Origin: Alteribacillus iranensis | GTDB taxonomy: Bacteria > Bacillota > Bacilli > Bacillales > Marinococcaceae | Direction: 5' to 3' | Length of the DNA stretch: 64,000 nt | Assembly (NCBI RefSeq): GCF_900113025.1 | Contig: NZ_FONT01000004.1 | Span: forward strand, 46,849 to 110,848 | Shown here: in pieces, positions 35,552 through 44,541 of the stretch | Layout: every line of letters begins with the position of its first letter | Numbering within the stretch: position 1 is the first letter of the stretch | Program-made: the position numbers and the translations under genes | The notes under the pieces: generated by a model | Database searches by the model: none | What the model saw: the letters and a program-made list of their open reading frames with translations, nothing else | Told to the model about the DNA's origin: nothing

Positions 35552-36442
35552 ATGAACATGCAGCAATTACTTATTTTTCGTTTTTTTACGGAGACAAAGA
35601 GCATGACAAAAACGGCTGAACGAATGAATCTGAAGCAGCCAACCGTCTCCTTCCATTTAAAAAAGCTGGAGGAATCGATCGGTGTGCCGTTATATGAAAA
35701 AAACGAGGATGACATCATTTTAACGTCAGCTGGAAAGGTGATGTACAATTATGCCCATGAAATTGTAAGTTTGCAGGAGGAAGCCGAGCGGGTCATGAAA
35801 GACTTTCAGAAGCATAAAAGGGGAGAATTGTTGATTGGTTCTAGTCACATCCCTGGAAATTATGTACTGCCTCCTATACTCAAATCGTTTAGCGAGCAAT
35901 ACCCTCAGGTCCATTTGTCTCTCACCGTGAAGTCCACTCCTTCCATCGTCCAGGACATAAAACAAAAGAAGCTGGATATGGCACTCGTTTCTGAACAGGA
36001 CTTGGAAGACAGCGAACTTAACTTGACACGTCTTATGAGAGATCCTCTCGTTCTCGTAATGAAAGAAGATCACCCCTTGGCCAAGAAGGAGTTTTTAGCC
36101 AAAGAAGATATCAGCTTATATCCTTTTATCATCCATTCCAGCGGCTCGACAAGAAAGATGATCGATCGTTGGTGTAAAAAGCATCATTTACGTTTAAAAA
36201 TAGCTATGGAAATCAATTCATTAGAAGCCATCATCCAGACAGTCGTATTGGGGATGGGGGTCACGATTGTTTCCAGTAGGATGATTTCTTCTTTTTTAAA
36301 GGAAAGTAATTTAACTTATCGCGAAGTTCCAGCTATGTCTGATAATAGGTGGATTTCTTTAATCTTTCGCCAAGACATCAAGTTCACTCCACATCGAAAA
36401 GTCTTTTATACTTTGATCACGGATAACATGCGATACGCTTAA
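35552..36442 (+). CDS. LysR-family transcriptional regulator
   Basis: 296 residues: N-terminal winged helix (SMTKTAERMNLKQPTVSFHL) and a C-terminal periplasmic-binding-like effector domain starting near LLIGSSHIPGNYVLP. It is close in layout to the CysL/YwfK group of Bacillus. The divergent position 150 bases from the ABC operon suggests it controls that operon. The ligand is not predictable. ATG at 35552 after AGGAAGGG. Confidence 0.85.
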   Translation: MNMQQLLIFRFFTETKSMTKTAERMNLKQPTVSFHLKKLEESIGVPLYEKNEDDIILTSAGKVMYNYAHEIVSLQEEAERVMKDFQKHKRGELLIGSSHIPGNYVLPPILKSFSEQYPQVHLSLTVKSTPSIVQDIKQKKLDMALVSEQDLEDSELNLTRLMRDPLVLVMKEDHPLAKKEFLAKEDISLYPFIIHSSGSTRKMIDRWCKKHHLRLKIAMEINSLEAIIQTVVLGMGVTIVSSRMISSFLKESNLTYREVPAMSDNRWISLIFRQDIKFTPHRKVFYTLITDNMRYA

Positions 36443-36565
36443 CTTACTTCCTTTCCATTACTATGTTACTTGTCCTCTGGGATGAATAATCTATTAATTT
36501 TCTCAGGATAAGTGATATTTTCATTTCCCTATCTACATACAATTTTTCTTAATAATACATAAAAG

Positions 36566-36612
36566 TACCCTATAGAGTGTCTCTTTTAAATGTCTACTCT
36601 ATAGGGCACATT
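36566..36612. terminator. Terminator between lysR and the FAH gene
   Basis: CCCTATAGAGT and ACTCTATAGGG form a perfect 11-bp stem between convergent genes. Confidence 0.8.
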
Positions 36613-36679
36613 TTAGTTATGGGGAATCTCTTTTTCCATCTAAATGTATGGAGGTTCCTTCCCCTTTGTATCACAACTC

Positions 36680-37543
36680 TTATTTCTTTAAGTCCTTCAC
36701 GGGATTCGTCAACTTCTCAAAGCCGTCAATATGACATTCCACAATATCGCCCTCCTGGATAGGAACAGCTCCTGGGGTTCCAGTCGAGATAATATCTCCT
36801 GGTTGGAGTGTCATCACTTGCGAGTGAAAAGAAACGAGATGCCAGGGGGTAAATGTCATATTAGATACGACATTTTTCCGGTGAATATTCCCATTGATCA
36901 CCGTGGCCACCTGAAGATCATGCACGTCCTCTACTTCATCCGGGGTGACAAGATGCGGGCCAAAACTAAAGAAAGTGTCAAAGCTTTTGGACCGGGTTAA
37001 ATACCTCGGATTTTTTTGTAATATATCTTCTGCTGTCATATCAATAATGGTAGTGTAGCCTGCTATGTAATGGATCGCTTCTTCCTCGGATACATTTTTA
37101 CACTCTTTTCCTATCACAAGTCCTAGTTCTGCTTCCGCTGTGGTCCGATCCGATTGCACAGGGATTTCAATCGTATCATGAGGGCCTATAATTGTCGTAT
37201 CAGGTTTCATAAAGCTAGCAGGTTCTGTGCTTGGGGCTTTTTCGCTTAAATCACTGGCATGATCCACATAATTTAAACCAATTCCCCAAATTTTACTTGG
37301 GTGGCGGTACAGAGGTTCATAATCCTCCTTTGATATGTCAACAATTTCCCCTCTATACGTATCTTTATTGTCTTCATACCAGGTTTGTATTTCTTCTATT
37401 TGCTGATGAGTGATGATCGAAAATACATCTTCCTTCCAGGCCTTCTCCTCTTTATTGTTAATAGATTCGATCGTGACCGCGCCTTCTTTAAAAATAATTG
37501 CTGCTTTCGGTTGTTGGTTGACGTTTATTGTAGCTAGTTTCAT
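36680..37543 (-). CDS. Fumarylacetoacetate hydrolase family protein
   Basis: 287 residues: a short N-terminal domain and the catalytic FAH domain with KIWGIGLNYVDHA, the metal-ligand segment AEAELGLVIGKE and the closing GDIISTGTPGAVPIQEGD. Related enzymes act as acylpyruvases, oxaloacetate decarboxylases or ring-cleavage product hydrolases, so the exact reaction is open. ATG at 37543 with AAAGGATGG. A broken homologue fragment remains at 30163-30262. No catabolic operon surrounds it. Confidence 0.82.
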   Translation of the reverse strand: MKLATINVNQQPKAAIIFKEGAVTIESINNKEEKAWKEDVFSIITHQQIEEIQTWYEDNKDTYRGEIVDISKEDYEPLYRHPSKIWGIGLNYVDHASDLSEKAPSTEPASFMKPDTTIIGPHDTIEIPVQSDRTTAEAELGLVIGKECKNVSEEEAIHYIAGYTTIIDMTAEDILQKNPRYLTRSKSFDTFFSFGPHLVTPDEVEDVHDLQVATVINGNIHRKNVVSNMTFTPWHLVSFHSQVMTLQPGDIISTGTPGAVPIQEGDIVECHIDGFEKLTNPVKDLKK

Positions 37544-37815
37544 ATATCATCCATCCTTTGTTTTCTTATAAGTATGTTTACTTTTCTTCTCAACGTGTTT
37601 AGCCTTCTCGGTTATGTCATATCCGTAATTATTATACTCGTTTGAAACACCTAATACGATAAATTAAAAGATTTATTATTTTCATGTTTTTCATACTCCT
37701 AACCAAATATTCCTACTTCCTTTGTGCCTATTTTTTATTTAATCCGTTCTATTCAGAAAAATCCCCTTCTTTCCTCTTGCCGTCTCTTGTCCCTTTGTCC
37801 TAATTTTTAATCTTC

Positions 37816-37880
37816 TTTACATAGCGAACACAAGATGTTTAATGTTTGTTTATTTTCCCTTTACCTCTCTCCTTTATAGT
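37816..37880 (+). promoter_or_regulatory. PhoP-box promoter of the phosphodiesterase-phoD pair
   Basis: Four hexamers at exact 11-base steps: TTTACA (37816), AACACA (37827), TTTAAT (37838) and TTTATT (37849), matching the TTHACA direct repeats of Bacillus PhoP. TATAGT (37875-37880) follows 20 bases later as -10. This layout is that of PhoP-activated phosphate-starvation promoters. The upstream part of the gap (37544-37815) is AT-rich, with no other signal seen. Confidence 0.7.
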
Positions 37881-37912
37881 CGTAAGTGATAAAACGAAAG
37901 GAGAGATGTTCA

Positions 37913-38767
37913 TTGAAGCGTATTTTACAAACTTTAGCAGTGGGGGTATTCGCTTTTACATCGTTATTACCGGATGGGACAGCTTTGGCAAATGAAGAGG
38001 TCACAAAAAAAGAACAGAAACAAATGACGACGGTTGCGCACCGCGGGGCTTCTGGTTATGCACCGGAAAACACCATGGCAGCTTTTGAAAAATCGGTAGA
38101 TATGAAAGCAGAAATGCTCGAGTTGGATGTACAAATGAGCAAAGATGGGGAATTAGTTGTTATTCACGACACGTCAGTGGATCGAACAACGAATGGCACT
38201 GGTGCCGTCAAAGACATGACATATGAAGAATTACTGCAACTTGATGCAGGCAGTTATTTTAATGAAGCGTTCGCCGGTGAAAAAATACCGACACTTGGAG
38301 AAGTTCTAGACGAATATAGAGGGAAAATTGGTATTCTGATCGAAATTAAATCCCCTTCCCTTTACCCGGGCATTGAACAAAAGATAGCGGACGAGCTGGT
38401 CGATCGTAATATGCATAAACCAAACAATAACAAAATTATTGTTCAATCCTTTGATCATGATTCGGTGATGACCTTCCATTCCCTTCTTCCTTCAATCCCT
38501 GTCGGAGTTTTAGTGGGATACAGCCCCAATGGAATTTCTAATGTTCAGCTAGCTGCATTCTCATCCTACGCAGACTACGTTAATCCTAATCTATCTATGA
38601 TTGATTCTGATTTGGTACAACGCATTCATAATCAGGGCATGGAAACATACCCATGGACGGTCAGAGATGAACTATCTGCTGATTTCTTGTTGAATGTTGG
38701 AGTAGACGGAATTATTACAGATTACCCTGATTACGTGGACCCGCATCTCCCAGACCAAGCCGCGTAA
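37913..38767 (+). CDS. glpQ: Secreted glycerophosphodiester phosphodiesterase
   Basis: Hydrolyses glycerophosphodiesters (or teichoic-acid glycerol phosphate) to recover phosphate. It has a Sec signal peptide (cleavage after TALA), then the GDPD TIM barrel with HRGASGYAPENTMAAFE, the ELDVQ metal segment and HD in VVIHDTSVDRTT, and C-terminal PWTVRDEL. A TTG start at 37913 lies 6-7 nt after AAAGGAGAG; the frame opens earlier at GTG 37886, but that lacks a ribosome site and would bury the signal. First gene of a pair with phoD behind a PhoP box. Confidence 0.88.
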   Translation: MKRILQTLAVGVFAFTSLLPDGTALANEEVTKKEQKQMTTVAHRGASGYAPENTMAAFEKSVDMKAEMLELDVQMSKDGELVVIHDTSVDRTTNGTGAVKDMTYEELLQLDAGSYFNEAFAGEKIPTLGEVLDEYRGKIGILIEIKSPSLYPGIEQKIADELVDRNMHKPNNNKIIVQSFDHDSVMTFHSLLPSIPVGVLVGYSPNGISNVQLAAFSSYADYVNPNLSMIDSDLVQRIHNQGMETYPWTVRDELSADFLLNVGVDGIITDYPDYVDPHLPDQAA

Positions 38768-38814
38768 TTCACATAACAATGCACTAACAAATACTTACGA
38801 AAGGGGATCCTCTT

Positions 38815-40434
38815 ATGAATGATAACGAACGATCTCGGAGCAGACGAAACTTTATTAAAGCATCCGGCATGTCACTCGCCTCTCTTATTGCTATGGGGTT
38901 AATGCCTGCTGAGAAAATTTTAGCAAACCCTAATGATACGCCACCATTCGGTGATTATCCATTCACATTAGGTGTAGCTTCTGGTGACCCTCTCCCTGAT
39001 GGGGTCGTTTTATGGACGAGGCTGGCACCTGAACCACTAGCTGAAGACGGACGTGGTGGGATGCCGAACCGGAAAGTGCCAGTTCAATGGGAAGTGGCAA
39101 AAGACCAAAATTTCCATCATGTCGTACAGAGAGGAACAGCCCTTGCTTTACCTGAACTAGGTCATTCTGTGCATGTGGAAGTGAGCGGACTAGAGCCATG
39201 GCGTCATTACTATTACCGCTTTAAAGCAGGCCCTGAATTTAGTCTAATAGGAAGAACGAAAACCGCACCAGCAACAGGTACTCCAATTTCTTCTCTATCC
39301 ATTGCTTTGGCATCCTGTCAGGCATGGTATCACGGATATTACACAGCATATCAGCATATGTCGGAGGAGGAGTTAGATCTCGTACTCTTCTTAGGAGACT
39401 ATATTTACGAATATGCCATTAATTCCAATAATCTTGTACGTCCCGTGGAACTTTCCAGTGCCCGTAACGCAAAAGTCGTTACGCTGGGTCAGTACAGACT
39501 TCGGTATGCTTTATTTAAAACAGATCCTGACCTGCAGTCTTCCCATGCAGCTTTTCCGTGGGTAGTCACCTGGGATGACCATGAAGTAGAAAATAATTAT
39601 GCTGACGAAAACTCTCAATACGGAGCTACCGAAAAACAATTTCTGGAACAGCGTGCTGCCGCATATCAAGCGCACTATGAGAACCTTCCACTTCGCAGCA
39701 CCTCTATTCCAGAAGGACCCAATATGAAATTATACCGTAATCTGACTTATGGAAATCTAGCAGACTTCCATGTACTAGACACCAGACAATATCGAGATGA
39801 TTATGAAGAGGTCTTTGTTTCCGGGCCCGATACCGACATACGTTTAGACCCTAAACGAACGATGCTGGGAGCAGAGCAGGAACAGTGGCTGTACGATAAC
39901 CTTAAAAACTCCCAAACTACTTGGAATGTACTTGCCCAGCAAGTGGTTATGACACAAATTGACCGAGATACAGGACCTGGAAAAGAGTTCAGCATGGATC
40001 AGTGGGATGGCTTTGTCGCAAACCGTGACCGCATCTTCTCAACGATAAAGAAACATAATGTGCAAAATCCAATTATTTTGTCCGGGGACGTCCACCGACA
40101 TGTTGCCGCTAACCTAAAAGAAGATTTTAATGATCCTCATTCCCCCAATATTGGAGCCGAATTTGTCACCAGCTCCATCTCCTCGGGAATGGATGGTTCA
40201 GACACAGATGGATACACATCGATTTGGTTGAGTAATGATCACGTTAAACTTTACAATGCCCATCGCGGATATGTACGGTGTACGATAACCGAGGACCAAT
40301 GGAAAACAGACTATCTTGTCGTTCCTTTCGTCACAGAAAAAGGAGCACCGATTCAAAAGCTTGCTAGCTTCACCGTGGATAACGGCCAACCTGGAATACG
40401 AGAATCTCACTCAAAAAACAAGGCAACTACTTAA
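38815..40434 (+). CDS. phoD: PhoD-family alkaline phosphatase, Tat-exported
   Basis: 539 residues. The N terminus has a twin-arginine signal (SRSRRNFIKASG with a hydrophobic stretch and ANP cleavage), so it is folded before export. The catalytic part shows the PhoD metal ligands: Asp in LFLGDYIYEYA, TWDDHEVENNYADE, and SGDVHRHVAANL. It is a phosphodiesterase/phosphomonoesterase using Ca/Fe. Separated by 47 bases from glpQ and sharing its PhoP-box promoter. Unlike in B. subtilis, no tatA/tatC genes follow it. Confidence 0.9.
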   Translation: MNDNERSRSRRNFIKASGMSLASLIAMGLMPAEKILANPNDTPPFGDYPFTLGVASGDPLPDGVVLWTRLAPEPLAEDGRGGMPNRKVPVQWEVAKDQNFHHVVQRGTALALPELGHSVHVEVSGLEPWRHYYYRFKAGPEFSLIGRTKTAPATGTPISSLSIALASCQAWYHGYYTAYQHMSEEELDLVLFLGDYIYEYAINSNNLVRPVELSSARNAKVVTLGQYRLRYALFKTDPDLQSSHAAFPWVVTWDDHEVENNYADENSQYGATEKQFLEQRAAAYQAHYENLPLRSTSIPEGPNMKLYRNLTYGNLADFHVLDTRQYRDDYEEVFVSGPDTDIRLDPKRTMLGAEQEQWLYDNLKNSQTTWNVLAQQVVMTQIDRDTGPGKEFSMDQWDGFVANRDRIFSTIKKHNVQNPIILSGDVHRHVAANLKEDFNDPHSPNIGAEFVTSSISSGMDGSDTDGYTSIWLSNDHVKLYNAHRGYVRCTITEDQWKTDYLVVPFVTEKGAPIQKLASFTVDNGQPGIRESHSKNKATT

Positions 40435-40458
40435 ATTCGAATACCGTCAAACTTACAG

Positions 40459-40506
40459 AAAGCCGTAGCTGACCCTTATTACTCAGCTACGGCTTTTGCA
40501 TTTTAA
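40459..40506 (+). terminator. Terminator of the glpQ-phoD unit
   Basis: AAAGCCGTAGCTGA (40459-40472) and TCAGCTACGGCTTT (40483-40496) form a perfect 14-bp stem followed by TGCATTTT. Confidence 0.88.
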
Positions 40507-40515
40507 TACGATTTA

Positions 40516-40570
40516 TTAATGAAGACCTATCCGTTCCGCTAGTGTATTTCCTGTTGGAGAGAAACCCGTT
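40516..40570 (-). pseudogene. 3' end of the DadA-like FAD oxidoreductase gene (second copy, fragment)
   Basis: Its minus-strand translation ends TGFSPTGNTLAERIGLH then stop, identical to the last residues of the intact gene at 52977-54389. At DNA level, 40516-40570 and 52977-53031 differ at one of 55 bases and have the same orientation, 12.46 kb apart. Upstream of it (40571 onward) the sequence switches to an IS3-type remnant, so the body of this copy is gone. Confidence 0.8.
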
Positions 40571-40745
40571 CTCCATGACCTCCCAGTTTGTCAGTTTTCC
40601 ACTCAGCTTGTCTGGAACAACCGCCCATTTTCATTTCTTTTGAACAAACGTTTTTGCCCATGCAAAAACACCTCCGAGAATGTACTTCAATAATTGTCCC
40701 GTTTGGAGGTGTTTTATATTGTGCATTGTTTTATGGTTAGTCCAA
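40571..40745 (-). mobile_element. IS3-family left-end remnant with orfA start
   Basis: A minus-strand ATG at 40661 opens MGKNVCSKEMK, and after a one-base slip in an A run the frame continues KWAVVPDKLSGKLTNWEVMEN, which resembles the helix-turn-helix start of IS150-type OrfA. Upstream, AAAACACCTCC (40665-40675) pairs with GGAGGTGTTTT (40705-40715), a hairpin typical of IS leader regions. TGGACTAACC (about 40736-40745) may be the outer end. The rest of the IS is missing; its junction is with the FAD oxidoreductase fragment. The remaining bases up to 40837 show nothing recognisable. Confidence 0.6.
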
Positions 40746-40837
40746 ACTAAGGCTTGAGTGGAAGAGGTTTACGTTCGAGGAAAAAGAAAACATAAAATTT
40801 CTCTATGTTTATCCCTAGAGTCCGTTTATTTATGATC

Positions 40838-41512
40838 CTACTTTAGGCGATAAGAGTTTACAATTTCCTTAATATGCTTCACTGTTTTATCTGCAGCTTC
40901 TTTTGGAGTATATTCGCGTCGATTATTCAGTAACGTAATTACCATTCCCTGCCAAATTAAGATGGTTTTTTCATTGATATCCTGAAGATCCTCCTTCTTA
41001 AGAAACCTTTCGTTTACAGAGTTATCCAGTTCCATTCTACTTCTTTTCGAGAGATAGTATTCCGTCAAGAATGTCTTAATATCCTCAGTCATATCTTTAA
41101 AAATATTCAACTGGTATATACTATAATAATTTTCAAGGAACTCTTCAGGATCGTCTCCTAAATCGGCTAAAAAGATGGCATAATATACTTGAGGGTTTTT
41201 AAAAGAGTGTTTACAAAAACACTCCCAACTCATAATATATTTATCTAACGGATTTTTGCCCTTTTCCATGTAAGATGGTAATTCCTCGAGATACTTGTTT
41301 AAATATTTTAAAGAAGCAAAGAAAATTAAGTGTGACAATTCTTTAAAATAATTATAAATTGTTGCGCTATTGTACCCTGCTTTATCTGCAATTTCTCGTA
41401 TCGTTATACTATCGATCCCTTTTTCCTCAATAATATCAATAGTAGCGTCCACAAAATACTGCCACATTCTCAGTTTTTGTTTTTCCTTATTTGTTAAAGC
41501 TGCCTCGCTCAT
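40838..41512 (-). CDS. TetR-family transcriptional repressor
   Basis: About 224 residues: an N-terminal TetR helix-turn-helix (TIREIADKAGYNSATIYNYF) and a larger helical ligand domain. The ATG at 41512 is preferred; the frame opens earlier at 41581. It lies downstream of the oxidoreductase gene of the catabolic operon. The palindrome AATCATGATT sits 36-45 bases before its start and recurs twice in the divergent 47.3-kb promoter region, so this protein is the likely local repressor, released by a pathway substrate. Confidence 0.85.
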   Translation of the reverse strand: MSEAALTNKEKQKLRMWQYFVDATIDIIEEKGIDSITIREIADKAGYNSATIYNYFKELSHLIFFASLKYLNKYLEELPSYMEKGKNPLDKYIMSWECFCKHSFKNPQVYYAIFLADLGDDPEEFLENYYSIYQLNIFKDMTEDIKTFLTEYYLSKRSRMELDNSVNERFLKKEDLQDINEKTILIWQGMVITLLNNRREYTPKEAADKTVKHIKEIVNSYRLK

Positions 41513-41547
41513 GTATTTGTAACCTCTCTTCATATGTTGATGCATAC

Positions 41548-41557
41548 AATCATGATT
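41548..41557. promoter_or_regulatory. Candidate TetR operator, copy 1
   Basis: ACAATCATGATTACA contains AATCATGATT, shared with the operators at 47322-47331 and 47400-47409. Its position before the TetR start suggests autoregulation independent of the long operon. Confidence 0.55.
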
Positions 41558-41585
41558 ACAAATTAGAACGAGGCCTGTCAAGTAC

Positions 41586-42806
41586 TCACGTATGCACTTT
41601 TTTTAAGGAAGACTGTGGGTTTGCTAATTGCTCCATATCAACAGACTTCTGTTCTGCGATTAATCGGCGTACAGGTAATGCTTCTTTTGGCTGGTTTACA
41701 ATTAATGCAGCTTCAATTATTCCTTCGTTATTGATGTAAAAACAGGAGAAACGATGGTTTTGAACATCACCTCTCCACACCGTTGGTTTAGGAAGAGTGG
41801 TGTAACCAAAGTATTGGAACCGATAACCATATTGGTCCGACCAGAAGTAAGGAACTTTATGATACGGAGCCGTTTGATTTTGCACCATATTTATTGCTAC
41901 ATTCTTACCGTGATTCATTGCATGGTCCCAATGTTCAACACGGATATGCTTACCTTGGTAAGGCCAAGAGGCACAGTCGCCTGCAGCATAAACATCAGGT
42001 AATGATGTTTCACCAAATTCGTTGACGATATACCCGTTTTCACAGGAAATTTTCTCCTGTAAAAGTTCCGTGTTTGGCTTCACACCGATCCCAACAATAA
42101 CAGCTTGACAGGAGATGTTTTTACCGTCTCGAGTTACAACCCTCTCCACTCTATCCGTTCCTTCAAAACGCTCTACAGAATCACCGGTAATCACGTTTAC
42201 TCCGTGAGATGTATGCAAATTAAAAAAGTATTTGCCCACCTCGTCACCAAATATATGCGCTAACGGAGTTTCCGACTTTTCAACAATCGTAACTTCCTTT
42301 CCCAATTTATTAAATGAGGAAGCCAGTTCAGCACCAATGAACCCTGCCCCAATGATAACTATTTGGTTGACATCATCCAAAGACTGCCGTACGCTCTTAG
42401 CGTCAGCTAATGTTTTTAAATAATGAATGCCTTCCAAGTTATTTCCTGGAATATTTAACTCTCTTAGTTTCGTTCCCGTCGCTAATAGTATTTTTCCCCA
42501 GTGGATGATAGTACCATCGTCCGCTATTAATGTCTTATTTTCTGTGTTAATTTCGTCAATGTTTAAGCCAAGTCTTAATTCAATTTTTAAACGCTCATAC
42601 TCACTAATGGTTCTCAAATATATCTCCGAAGATGACATCGTCCCCATCATAAGTTCTTTTGATAGAGGGGGTCTATCGTAAGGGTATTCCTTCTCTCGAT
42701 CTATTAAAATGATTCTGCCATCGAAACCCTCATGTCGAAGAGTCTCAGCTGCATGCAGCCCTGACAGACCAGCACCTATTATAATAATCGGTTTTGATTC
42801 TCTCAA
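41586..42806 (-). CDS. FAD-dependent ferredoxin reductase of a Rieske oxygenase system
   Basis: 406 residues with two dinucleotide-binding motifs: FAD loop IIIGAGLSGLHAAETLR and NADH loop IIGAGFIGAELASSFNKLG, plus DRPPLSK and YAAGDCASW, and a Reductase_C-like end. It resembles the BphA4/PdR class that transfers electrons from NADH to a Rieske or plant-type ferredoxin. TTG start at 42806 with GGAGGGAG unusually far upstream. Next to a ferredoxin and an oxygenase gene on the same strand, so it completes the electron chain. Confidence 0.88.
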   Translation of the reverse strand: MRESKPIIIIGAGLSGLHAAETLRHEGFDGRIILIDREKEYPYDRPPLSKELMMGTMSSSEIYLRTISEYERLKIELRLGLNIDEINTENKTLIADDGTIIHWGKILLATGTKLRELNIPGNNLEGIHYLKTLADAKSVRQSLDDVNQIVIIGAGFIGAELASSFNKLGKEVTIVEKSETPLAHIFGDEVGKYFFNLHTSHGVNVITGDSVERFEGTDRVERVVTRDGKNISCQAVIVGIGVKPNTELLQEKISCENGYIVNEFGETSLPDVYAAGDCASWPYQGKHIRVEHWDHAMNHGKNVAINMVQNQTAPYHKVPYFWSDQYGYRFQYFGYTTLPKPTVWRGDVQNHRFSCFYINNEGIIEAALIVNQPKEALPVRRLIAEQKSVDMEQLANPQSSLKKVHT

Positions 42807-42882
42807 TTAGCTAGCACTCCCTCCTGCTGTTTGTAAGGAATGGTATTTTAAAAACTATTTTTTATGGAATGGGTGGAAAAAT

Positions 42883-43224
42883 TCATACTTTTACCCAGAT
42901 TTCCCCATTTTCTTCTGTAACGTCAAATACTGGTAATGGTTCTGTGGCTGGCCCTTCCAACACTTCCCCGTTTCTAACGTCAAAGCAAGCAAAATGGAGT
43001 GGGCAATATAAACAATGCTCGTCAAGCTCTCCGTCTACCAATTCTGCATATGCATGACTGCAGATCCCATCAACTGCATATAGGTTGCCGTCAATACGGG
43101 CAATTAAAACTACTTCCTTGCCAACAGTCAGTTCTTGCATCTCTCCATCCGGAATTGACGTGCTATAACCAACAAAGTGGTATCCATTGTTAGTCAATTC
43201 TGTGTAGTTCGTTTTATCTATCAT
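42883..43224 (-). CDS. Rieske-type [2Fe-2S] ferredoxin
   Basis: About 113 residues with the Rieske cluster ligands in ICSHAYAEL and CLYCPLHFACF (Cys-x-His and Cys-x2-His). The small size and lack of a membrane segment mark it as a soluble ferredoxin like BphA3/CarAc. It carries electrons between the reductase (downstream) and the oxygenase (upstream). ATG at 43224; the frame opens a few codons earlier. Confidence 0.9.
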   Translation of the reverse strand: MIDKTNYTELTNNGYHFVGYSTSIPDGEMQELTVGKEVVLIARIDGNLYAVDGICSHAYAELVDGELDEHCLYCPLHFACFDVRNGEVLEGPATEPLPVFDVTEENGEIWVKV

Positions 43225-43304
43225 ACATACCACCACCTTATAAAGGTTTCAACTGTAGCCTTGCGGATGCAGCGTTCTATGGAACGCTACACCCTATGAA
43301 ATAT

Positions 43305-44459
43305 TTAGCTTTTGGTTTCCCCTTCTACATATTTCTTGAAATTTGCAACCCGCCAGTCTAATGGGGTAAGAACACCACCACTTTTATAAACTTGTGATTG
43401 GTTCCCTTGTTGAACAAGCTCGCTTGCTTCCCAATCTTCTTTGCTTGTTATATCCCAAAAGTCAACAGCATCCTGGATATAGGCATCTTCACTTGCCAAT
43501 ACTTCCGGATCAAATAGCCAGTAACCTTTTACCATTGTTTTTTCAGGGCTAATAGGCCACATAGCAGCAATAAAAACATAATCGGAGGCCATACAAATAT
43601 AGGAATGAGGAAAAATGTGTAGGTAGGCAATCTTCCGCTTATCTTCCTCTGTTAATTCAGTAAATGTAGGCCTATAAGCTTTTCCATCAATATTTACACG
43701 ATCAAATCCAGCCTTTAGCTCCATTGCCCCTACATGCTTAATAACTTTCGTTTCTGGCACGTCTTCGCTGACCCAATTTCTTGGTTGGTTTGGAGGAGTT
43801 GTACGGCTTAACTCTGGATGAATATTCGGACAATGGTAGCACTCTTCCGCATTTTCCATAATCAATTTCCAATTCGCATGGACCAAGTAACTTTTCTTTT
43901 TCCCTATTTTAAGGTTTTCCAATTGGTACTTCTTATAGATGGACCAAGACTCTGGTAATCGAAAGCTCTCCTTTAAGGATGGTGCATTAGGGTCCACGTT
44001 AATCCAGATAAAACCGTCCCACGTTTCTGCACGCACTTGTACCAATGGATGATCACTTAAGCTAAATTCCTCATCATCTTCAGGTACGTTCGGAGCTTTC
44101 ACCAACTCCCCCGTATCGCCACTATACATCCAACTGTGATAAGGGCATATGATTTGTCCTCTGCTGAAATGTCCTGTTTCCGATTTGCATAAACGAGAAC
44201 CTCGATGGCGACAGACATTATAAAAGGCATTTACATTACCGTTTTTCTCTCGCATAACCACAAAATTTTCGTGGGCAATCTGAACTGTCAAATAATCACC
44301 ATGATTTGGAATTTCCTCTTCTCGACCTGCACAAAGCCATGTTTTAAACCATATTTTTTCTAGTTCTCTTTGAAAGACCTGCTTGTCATAATACTCTTTG
44401 CCAGGAAAAGTAGATTCGAATTTGGCCTCAGCCGGCCATCCCCCTTCTATTGTTTTCAT
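43305..44459 (-). CDS. Rieske oxygenase, alpha subunit (betaine demethylase/carnitine oxygenase type)
   Basis: 384 residues. The N-terminal Rieske domain has CRHRGSRLC and CPYHSW. The catalytic domain has MENAEECYHCPNIHPEL, giving the two iron-binding His and the Glu that links the cluster to the iron site, as in quaternary-ammonium oxygenases (GbcA, Stc2, CntA). No small beta subunit gene is present, also typical of those enzymes. The BCCT carrier and RocA-like dehydrogenase nearby favour a betaine such as proline betaine, glycine betaine or carnitine; which one is open. ATG at 44459 after GGAGGG. Confidence 0.82.
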   Translation of the reverse strand: MKTIEGGWPAEAKFESTFPGKEYYDKQVFQRELEKIWFKTWLCAGREEEIPNHGDYLTVQIAHENFVVMREKNGNVNAFYNVCRHRGSRLCKSETGHFSRGQIICPYHSWMYSGDTGELVKAPNVPEDDEEFSLSDHPLVQVRAETWDGFIWINVDPNAPSLKESFRLPESWSIYKKYQLENLKIGKKKSYLVHANWKLIMENAEECYHCPNIHPELSRTTPPNQPRNWVSEDVPETKVIKHVGAMELKAGFDRVNIDGKAYRPTFTELTEEDKRKIAYLHIFPHSYICMASDYVFIAAMWPISPEKTMVKGYWLFDPEVLASEDAYIQDAVDFWDITSKEDWEASELVQQGNQSQVYKSGGVLTPLDWRVANFKKYVEGETKS

Positions 44460-44541
44460 CAATAACCCTCCTCATCCATTTGTTAAATCCTTTTAATTAT
44501 TCTCCAGAATGTACTCTTCAAGAACTTCTCTTCACTGAAAG

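Noticed and set aside
37544-37815. Carbon catabolite (cre) site near the glpQ promoter
   Set aside because: No adequate match to the cre palindrome was found in the AT-rich stretch.
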